DNA from: Actinomycetota bacterium | GTDB lineage: Bacteria > Actinomycetota > Thermoleophilia > Solirubrobacterales > Solirubrobacteraceae | Direction of reading: 5' to 3' | DNA: 15,317 nucleotides | Assembly (NCBI GenBank): GCA_005883255.1 | Contig: VAXS01000118.1 | Span: 1 to 15,317 of the forward strand | Shown: one piece after another, positions 10,237-15,317 of the stretch | Layout: every line of letters begins with the position of its first letter | How positions within the stretch are numbered: the first letter of the stretch is position 1 | Made by a program: the position numbers and the translations under genes | Notes under the pieces: generated by a model | Database searches by the model: none | What the model was told of the DNA's origin: nothing | The model's input: only the letters and a program-made list of their open reading frames with translations

Positions 10237-10252
10237 GCGGCGCCCACGCCGC
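10237..10252 (+). promoter_or_regulatory. GC hairpin before the recO start codon
   Basis: GCGGCG-CCCA-CGCCGC is a perfect 6-bp all-GC stem with a 4-nt loop, ending 4 nt before the recO ATG. Like the xerD hairpin it occupies the place of a Shine-Dalgarno sequence. It could hinder initiation if it is part of the transcript. Confidence 0.35.
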
Positions 10253-10256
10253 TGAC

Positions 10257-10973
10257 ATGCCCGGATCGCTGAAGACGGAGGCGGTGGTGCTCCGGTCGAT
10301 CCGCTACGGGGAGGGCGATCGGGTGCTGCACCTCTACACCCCGCACGGGGGCCGGGTGGCGGCCATCGCCAAGGGGGCGCGCAAGGCGCGCAGCCGCTTC
10401 GGGGGGCGGCTGGAGCCGTTCTTCCGGCTGCGGCTGGTCCTGTACGAGGGGCGGGGCGACCTGCTCACGGTCACCGCCGCCGAGACCGTGGCGGCGTACC
10501 CCCGCCTGCGCGAGCGCCACGCCTGCCTGGACGGCGCCGCCCGCGCCTGCGACGCCGTGGCGCGCCTGTTCGAGGCCGGCGACCCCAATCCCGCCGTCTT
10601 CCACCTGCTGTGCCACCAGCTGGAGCTGCTGGACGCCGAGCCCGCGCGAGCCGGGCGCGCCAACCAGCTGGCGTTCCGGCTCAAGCTCCTGCTGGCGGCG
10701 GGCCTGGTGCCGCAGCTTCAGGCCTGCGCCTCCTGCGGCGACCGCGAGCACCTGCTGGGCTTCTCCGGAGCGGCCGGGGGTGTGGTATGCGGCGCCTGCG
10801 AGGCGTCGGCGTTCCCGCTGGACCAGGAGGCTCACGACTTCCTGGTGGCGGCGCTGGGCCGGCCGCTGGCCGAGGTCCCCGAGGCCTCCGACCGGGCCCT
10901 ACGGCAGGCCGAGCGAGCGATCGGCGAGACCGCCGAGCACCACGCCCACGTCCAACTGCGACCCGCGGCCTAG
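10257..10973 (+). CDS. recO: DNA repair protein RecO
   Basis: This 238-residue RecO helps load RecA onto SSB-coated single strands in the RecFOR pathway. The N-terminal OB-fold has the family opening KTEAVVLRSIRYGEGDRVL and a basic stretch, KGARKARSRFGGRLEPF (about residues 39-55). The C-terminal helical domain holds a zinc knuckle, Cys157, Cys160, Cys178 and Cys181 (CASC ... CGAC). Length is normal for the family (about 240). ATG 10257 is the only start that gives the full OB-fold. A GC hairpin lies just upstream and no near -10 hexamer is obvious. The TAG stop is the first three bases of the TAGAAT hexamer serving ppdK. Confidence 0.95.
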   Translation: MPGSLKTEAVVLRSIRYGEGDRVLHLYTPHGGRVAAIAKGARKARSRFGGRLEPFFRLRLVLYEGRGDLLTVTAAETVAAYPRLRERHACLDGAARACDAVARLFEAGDPNPAVFHLLCHQLELLDAEPARAGRANQLAFRLKLLLAAGLVPQLQACASCGDREHLLGFSGAAGGVVCGACEASAFPLDQEAHDFLVAALGRPLAEVPEASDRALRQAERAIGETAEHHAHVQLRPAA

Positions 10974-10976
10974 AAT
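10971..10976 (+). promoter_or_regulatory. -10 element, leaderless start of ppdK
   Basis: TAGAAT is the best -10 match in the window and lies exactly 6 nt before the GTG at 10983. Its first three bases are the recO stop codon. No Shine-Dalgarno sequence or clear -35 is present, so a leaderless transcript is predicted. Confidence 0.6.
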
Positions 10977-10982
10977 CGAGGC

Positions 10983-13640
10983 GTGGAAGAAGTACCGGGT
11001 GCGGTAGCCACGAAGTACGTCTACGACTTCTCGGAGGGCTCGCGCGACATGCGCGACCTGCTGGGGGGCAAGGGGGCCAACGTCGCGGAGATGACCCGCG
11101 TGCTCGGGGCCGAGCGCGTGCCCGCGGGGTTCACGATCACCACCGAGGCGTGCGTGGCCTACATGCGCGACGGCCAGGAGCCCGACGACCTCCCGACCCA
11201 GGTGGACGAGGCGCTGGCTCGCCTGGAGGAGCAGGCCGGCCGGCGACTGGGCGATCCCGAGGACCCGCTCCTGGTCTCCGTGCGCTCGGGGGCGCGCGAG
11301 TCCATGCCCGGCATGCTGGACACGATCCTCAACCTGGGGCTCAACGCGCGCTCGGTGGAGGGGCTGGCCGCCGCCACGGGCAACCCGCGCTTCGCCTGGG
11401 ACTCCTACCGGCGCTTCGTGCAGATGTTCGGGAACGTCGTGCGGGCGATCCCGGGCGAGCGTTTCGAGGACGAGATCGCCGCCGCCAAGGAGCGCGCGGG
11501 CGTCGAGCTCGACACCGAGCTGGACGTCGACCGGCTGCGCGAGCTCGCCGACGCCTTCCAGCGCCTGTACCGCGAGGAGACGGGGGAGAAGTTCCCGGAG
11601 GAGCCGCGCGAGCAGCTCACGCAGGCCGTGCGCGCCGTCTTCGACTCGTGGACGAACGAGCGGGCAGTCCAGTACCGGCGGTTGAACCGGATCCCCGACG
11701 AGTGGGGCACCGCGGTGAACGTCCAGCAGATGGTGTTCGGGAACAAGGGCGACGACTCGGGCTCGGGCGTCGCGTTCTCGCGCGACGAGGTGACGGGGGA
11801 GCCGGAGCCCTCCGGCGACTTCCTCCAGAACGCCCAGGGCGAGGACGTGGTCTCGGGCGTGCGGAACACCCGCGAGCTGCGCGAGCTGGCCGATCTCATG
11901 CCTGCGGCCCACGCGGAGCTGATGGACATCCTGCGCACCCTCGAGCGCCACTACAAGGACATGCAGGACACCGAGTTCACCATCGAGGAGGGCCGGCTGT
12001 ACCTGCTGCAGACGCGCGCGGCCAAGCGCCCGGCCCAGGCCGCGGTGCGCTTCGCGGTGGACGCCGTCCAGGAGGGCCTGCTGAGCCGCGAGGAGGCGCT
12101 GCTGACCGTCGATCCGGACTCGCTGGACGCGCTCCTGCACCCCACGTTCGACCCCGGCGAGGACTACGACGTCCTGGCCCGCGGGGTGGCCGCCTCGCCG
12201 GGCGCCGCCAAGGGCGAGGTGGTGTTCAGCGCCGCCGCCGCCGTGGCGGCGCGCGGGGAGGGCCGCGACGTGATCCTGGTGCGCCCGTTCACGGAGGCCG
12301 ACGACGTGGCCGGGTTCGACGCCGCCCGGGGGATCCTGACCAGCGAGGGCGGCAAGGCCTCGCACGCCGCCCTGGTGGCCCGGGGGATGGGACGCCCCTG
12401 CGTGTGCGGCGCCTCCGACCTCGAGATCGACGTCTCGGCGGGAACGGTGAGCGTGAACGGGACCACGCTGCAGGAGGGCGACCTGATCGCGATCAACGGC
12501 ACCACCGGCGACATCACGGTGGACGACGTCCCGCTGGTGGAGCCGGAGATCACCGAGCAGTTCCGGACGGTCCTGGCCTGGGCCGACGACCTGCGCCAGC
12601 TGGGCGTGCGGGCCAACGCGGAAGCGCCGGCCGACGCCCGCCGGGCCCGCTCCTTCGGGGCGGAGGGCATCGGGCTGTGCCGGACCGAGCACATGTTCAT
12701 GGCCCCCGACCGCCAGCCCAAGATGCGGGCGATGATCATGGCCGGCTCCGAGGAAGACCGCCGGGCCGCGCTGGAGGAGCTGCGACCGCTCCAGCAGGAG
12801 GACTTCGAGGGCCTGCTGGAGGCGATGGAGGGACTCCCGGTCACGATCCGCCTGCTGGATCCGCCGCTGCACGAGTTCCTGCCCTCGGCGGCCGAGGTCG
12901 AGCAGGAGGTGGAGCGAGCCCGGATCGAGCAGAGCGACGACCTGGAGGAGCTCGAGCGCACGCTGGAGCGGGTGCATGCGCTGTCGGAGACCAATCCGAT
13001 GCTGGGGACCCGCGGTTGCCGGCTGGGGATCCTGTACCCCGAGATCTACGAGATGCAGGTGGCGGCCATCGTGCGCGCCGCCCGGGCGGTGCGCGAGCGG
13101 ACCGGGAGCGCGCCCCACCTGGAGATGATGATCCCGCTGGTCGACTACGAGCGGGAGGTCGAGCTGATGCGCGGGCTGGTGGTGCGCACGGCCGAGCGCG
13201 AGGGGATGCGCGAGGGCGACGACTACACCGTGGGCACGATGATCGAGCTCCCCCGGGCCTGCTTCGTGGCCGACCGGATCGCCCGCCACGCCGACTTCTT
13301 CTCGTTCGGGACCAACGACCTCACCCAGACCGCGCTGGGGTTCTCGCGCGACGACATCGAGGGCAAGATCCTGGCCAAGTACATCGACCGCCGGATCGTC
13401 GACCGCTCGCCGTTCGAGACCATCGACGAGCCGGGGGTGGGCTGGCTCGTGCGCCTGGCCGCCTGGGTGGGCCGGGAGGAGAAGCCCGATCTGAAGCTGG
13501 GCATCTGCGGCGAGCACGGGGGCGACCCCGACTCGATCGACTTCTTCGCCCGGGCGGGCCTGGACTACGTGTCCTGCTCGGCCTACCGGGTCCCGGTGGC
13601 GCGGGTGGCGGCGGCGCAGGCGGCGATCCGGCGCCGCTGA
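10983..13640 (+). CDS. ppdK: Pyruvate, phosphate dikinase
   Basis: This 885-residue enzyme reversibly converts pyruvate, ATP and phosphate to phosphoenolpyruvate, AMP and pyrophosphate. The N-terminal ATP-grasp domain starts KYVYDFSEGSRDMRDLLGGK, with KGANVAEM. The central swivelling domain carries the phospho-accepting His461 in GGKASHAALVARGMGRPCVCG. The C-terminal TIM barrel has GTNDLTQTALGFSRDD, GICGEHGGDPDSIDFF and the catalytic Cys865 in LDYVSCSAYRVP. Most PPDKs read GGMTSH here; the Thr two before His, the target of regulatory kinase/phosphatase proteins, is Ala459. GTG 10983 follows a TAGAAT hexamer by 6 nt. The order recO, ppdK, dgt, dnaG resembles Firmicutes, but without a PDRP gene between recO and ppdK. 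Likely role: glycolysis or gluconeogenesis with PPi turnover. Confidence 0.97.
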   Translation: MEEVPGAVATKYVYDFSEGSRDMRDLLGGKGANVAEMTRVLGAERVPAGFTITTEACVAYMRDGQEPDDLPTQVDEALARLEEQAGRRLGDPEDPLLVSVRSGARESMPGMLDTILNLGLNARSVEGLAAATGNPRFAWDSYRRFVQMFGNVVRAIPGERFEDEIAAAKERAGVELDTELDVDRLRELADAFQRLYREETGEKFPEEPREQLTQAVRAVFDSWTNERAVQYRRLNRIPDEWGTAVNVQQMVFGNKGDDSGSGVAFSRDEVTGEPEPSGDFLQNAQGEDVVSGVRNTRELRELADLMPAAHAELMDILRTLERHYKDMQDTEFTIEEGRLYLLQTRAAKRPAQAAVRFAVDAVQEGLLSREEALLTVDPDSLDALLHPTFDPGEDYDVLARGVAASPGAAKGEVVFSAAAAVAARGEGRDVILVRPFTEADDVAGFDAARGILTSEGGKASHAALVARGMGRPCVCGASDLEIDVSAGTVSVNGTTLQEGDLIAINGTTGDITVDDVPLVEPEITEQFRTVLAWADDLRQLGVRANAEAPADARRARSFGAEGIGLCRTEHMFMAPDRQPKMRAMIMAGSEEDRRAALEELRPLQQEDFEGLLEAMEGLPVTIRLLDPPLHEFLPSAAEVEQEVERARIEQSDDLEELERTLERVHALSETNPMLGTRGCRLGILYPEIYEMQVAAIVRAARAVRERTGSAPHLEMMIPLVDYEREVELMRGLVVRTAEREGMREGDDYTVGTMIELPRACFVADRIARHADFFSFGTNDLTQTALGFSRDDIEGKILAKYIDRRIVDRSPFETIDEPGVGWLVRLAAWVGREEKPDLKLGICGEHGGDPDSIDFFARAGLDYVSCSAYRVPVARVAAAQAAIRRR

Positions 13641-13646
13641 GACAAT
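13641..13646 (+). promoter_or_regulatory. -10-like element, leaderless start of dgt
   Basis: GACAAT follows the ppdK stop directly and lies exactly 6 nt before the dgt ATG at 13653. It lacks the first T of the consensus but keeps the A at position 2 and T at position 6. The identical spacing to three other genes supports it. It would also serve dnaG. Confidence 0.45.
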
Positions 13647-13652
13647 CGGGGC

Positions 13653-14687
13653 ATGGAGCCCTCCGTCGCCATCTCCGCCCCGGAGTTCGAGGCGCGCGTG
13701 CGCGCGGACGAGGAGGAGCGGCTCTCGCCGCTGGCCACGCGCTCCTACCCGGCCCGGCGCGCCCGGCCGGAGTCCGACTGCGGCGTGCGCACGCCCTTCC
13801 AGCGCGACCGCGACCGCATCGTGCACTCCAAGGCGTTCCGGCGCCTGATGCACAAGACGCAGGTCTTCGTCTCGCCGGAGGGCGACCACTACCGCACCCG
13901 CCTCACCCACACGCTGGAGGTGACACAGGTGTCGCGGACAGTGGCGCGCGCGCTGGCCCTCAACGAGGACCTCGTGGAGGCGATCGGGCTGGGCCACGAC
14001 CTGGGCCATCCGCCGTTCGGGCACATCGGCGAGGCGGTCCTGGACGCGTGCGTGCGGGAGCGCTTCGGCGCCGAGGCGGGCGGGTTCCGTCACTGGGAGC
14101 ACTCGCTGCGGGTGGTGGACGTGATCGAGCGCGACGGCGAGGGGCTCAACCTGTGCGAGCCGGTGCGGGAGGGGATCCTGGGGCACTCGTCCGGCGCGCC
14201 GGAGCCCTCGACCCTGGAGGGTCGCATCGTGCGCCTGGTCGACCGAATCGCCTACATCAACCACGACATCGACGACGCGTTGCGCGCCGGGGTGATCGCC
14301 CCGGGCGACCTGCCCGCCGAGGACCTCGCGGTGCTGGGTCCCACGGGCTCCGCCCGCATCGACACGCTGGTGCACGACCTGGTCGAGCACTCGGCCGCGG
14401 CGGGCGAAGTCGTGCAGGGCCCGGAGGTGGGCGAGGCGATGGCGAGGCTGCGGGCGTTCGTGTTCGAGACCGTGTACATGGGCCCGCAGGCCCGGCGCGA
14501 GCACGGCCGGATCGAGACCGTCCTGCGGACGCTGTTCGAGCACCACTGCGAGCATCCCGAGGAGGTCCCGGTCGCGGTGCCCGGCGCCTCGCCGGCCGAG
14601 CGGGTCGTGGACTACCTGGCCGGCATGACCGACCGCTACTGCATCCGCGAGTTCCAGGGGCTCACCGTCCCGCGGTCGTTCGCCTGA
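13653..14687 (+). CDS. dgt: dNTP triphosphohydrolase (dGTPase family, HD domain)
   Basis: This 344-residue HD-domain enzyme hydrolyses dNTPs to nucleosides and triphosphate, and by family it tunes the dNTP pool. Metal ligands are visible: His86 in RLTHTLEV, His115-Asp116 in GLGHDLGHPPFGH and Asp205 in YINHDIDDAL. The N-terminal CGVRTPFQRDRDRIVHSKAFRRLMHKTQVF (residues 43-72) is typical of the type-2 dGTPase-like subfamily, which tends to be 330-380 residues, shorter than E. coli Dgt (about 505). Substrate preference cannot be told. ATG 13653 is the first good start and follows a GACAAT hexamer by 6 nt. The stop overlaps the dnaG ATG by one base (TGATG), so translation is probably coupled, placing dNTP control beside primase. 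Confidence 0.93.
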   Translation: MEPSVAISAPEFEARVRADEEERLSPLATRSYPARRARPESDCGVRTPFQRDRDRIVHSKAFRRLMHKTQVFVSPEGDHYRTRLTHTLEVTQVSRTVARALALNEDLVEAIGLGHDLGHPPFGHIGEAVLDACVRERFGAEAGGFRHWEHSLRVVDVIERDGEGLNLCEPVREGILGHSSGAPEPSTLEGRIVRLVDRIAYINHDIDDALRAGVIAPGDLPAEDLAVLGPTGSARIDTLVHDLVEHSAAAGEVVQGPEVGEAMARLRAFVFETVYMGPQARREHGRIETVLRTLFEHHCEHPEEVPVAVPGASPAERVVDYLAGMTDRYCIREFQGLTVPRSFA

Positions 14688-15317
14688 TGCCGCGCTACAC
14701 GGACGACTCCAAGGAGCGCGTCCGGGACGCCGTCGACATGATCGACCTGGTGTCGGCGCGCACCGAGCTGCGCCGGGCCGGGGCGAACAGCTACCAGGGG
14801 CTGTGCCCGTTCCACGACGAGCGCACGCCGTCGTTCGGGATCGACCCGGTCAAGAAGGTCTACCACTGCTTCGGGTGCGGATCCGGCGGCGACGTCTTTC
14901 GCTTCGTCCAGGAGACCGAGGGCGTGGACTTCCAGGGCGCCCTGGAGCTCCTGGCCGACCGCTACGCGGTGGAGCTGGAGGTGGAGGACGAGGATCCGCG
15001 CACGGCCGCGCGCCGCCGGCGCCGGGAGCGGCTGTACGCGCTGCTGGAGCGCTACGCGGCGTACTACGCGCGCTACCTGTGGGAGGCCGCCGAGGCCGCC
15101 GACGCCCGGGCATACGTGGCCGCGCGCGGCCTGGACGAGGCCACGCTGCGGCGCTTTCGCGTCGGGTACGCGGCCAGCGCCTGGGACCACATGTACACGC
15201 GGTCGCGCAGCGCCGGGTTCTCCGACGAGGAGCTGCTGGCTGCCGGCGTGGTGCAGCGCTCGCGTGAGCGGGGCACGCTGTACGACCGCTTCCGCGGGCG
15301 GCTGACGTTCCCGCTGG
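14687..15317 (+). CDS. dnaG: DNA primase DnaG, N-terminal part (partial)
   Basis: This is an open frame from ATG 14687 to the window edge, 210 codons without a stop. DnaG makes RNA primers for replication. The N-terminal CHC2 zinc-binding domain is complete: Cys40, His43, Cys61 and Cys64 in CPFHDERTPSF ... HCFGCG, followed by GGDVFRFVQETEGVDFQGAL. A basic, Arg-rich helical stretch (residues about 102-130) and the start of the RNA polymerase core, ending YDRFRGRLTFPL, follow as usual. The remaining two thirds (TOPRIM core and helicase-binding domain) lie beyond the window. The start overlaps the dgt stop (TGATG) and there is no Shine-Dalgarno sequence. In many bacteria rpoD follows. Confidence 0.96.
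   Translation, partial: MPRYTDDSKERVRDAVDMIDLVSARTELRRAGANSYQGLCPFHDERTPSFGIDPVKKVYHCFGCGSGGDVFRFVQETEGVDFQGALELLADRYAVELEVEDEDPRTAARRRRRERLYALLERYAAYYARYLWEAAEAADARAYVAARGLDEATLRRFRVGYAASAWDHMYTRSRSAGFSDEELLAAGVVQRSRERGTLYDRFRGRLTFPL

Noticed and set aside
10899..14555. A minus-strand open frame of about 1200 codons across ppdK and dgt
   Set aside because: It is antisense to two genes with complete catalytic motifs. Its product is a His/Gln/Leu/Arg/Gly-rich string without domains, the usual artefact of high-GC codon bias leaving antisense frames open.
14803..15267. A + strand frame inside dnaG in another phase
   Set aside because: It is out of frame with the CHC2 zinc finger and primase core that run unbroken from 14687 to the window end.

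Overview
The window is a very GC-rich (roughly three quarters G+C by eye) bacterial chromosome segment, packed with housekeeping genes. All but one gene are on the + strand. Gene order and protein type point to Actinomycetota. A deep-branching class such as Thermoleophilia (Solirubrobacterales or relatives) is my best guess: the first part follows the mycobacterial order steA-like / mctB / pyrG / NUDIX / xerD, while the second part (recO / ppdK / dgt / dnaG) resembles the order seen in Firmicutes. The taxon is an inference from memory, not from a search.

Region 1 (1-7342) looks like one long, tightly packed transcription unit: the C-terminal end of a SteA-like protein, an MctB/SteB-family membrane-anchored coiled-coil protein, a divergent MraY/WecA-like membrane phosphosugar transferase, CTP synthase (pyrG), an M20 (PepT-like) peptidase, a DUF3866 protein, an ADP-ribose-pyrophosphatase-type NUDIX hydrolase, and the tyrosine recombinase XerD. 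From the MraY-like gene to the NUDIX gene, each stop codon overlaps the next start (ATGA, GTGA, ATGCTGA, GTGA). The first three genes suggest a cell-envelope/division role, pyrG supplies CTP, and xerD serves chromosome dimer resolution.

Region 2 (7358-10212) holds a small lipoprotein of unknown function, phosphopentomutase (deoB), formamidopyrimidine-DNA glycosylase (mutM) and, on the minus strand, a small glutaredoxin whose 3' end overlaps the 3' end of mutM by 88 bp. Region 3 (10257-15317) holds recO, pyruvate phosphate dikinase (ppdK), an HD-domain dNTP triphosphohydrolase (dgt) and the start of DNA primase (dnaG, cut by the window end). No stretch above 300 bases lacks a gene; the longest gap is about 52 bases. 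I see no tRNA, rRNA, CRISPR, insertion sequence or phage gene.

The most striking non-coding signal is a recurrent promoter -10 type hexamer (TAGAnT, or nACAAT) a fixed short distance, usually exactly 6 nt, before start codons. This implies leaderless mRNAs. It contrasts with the coupled genes, most of which have no Shine-Dalgarno sequence either. Other points worth checking are the mutM/glutaredoxin convergent overlap, a PPDK lacking the Thr that regulatory kinases phosphorylate, and a MraY-like enzyme with altered catalytic motifs. I do not see an obviously new defence or mobile system: this is mainly core genome.
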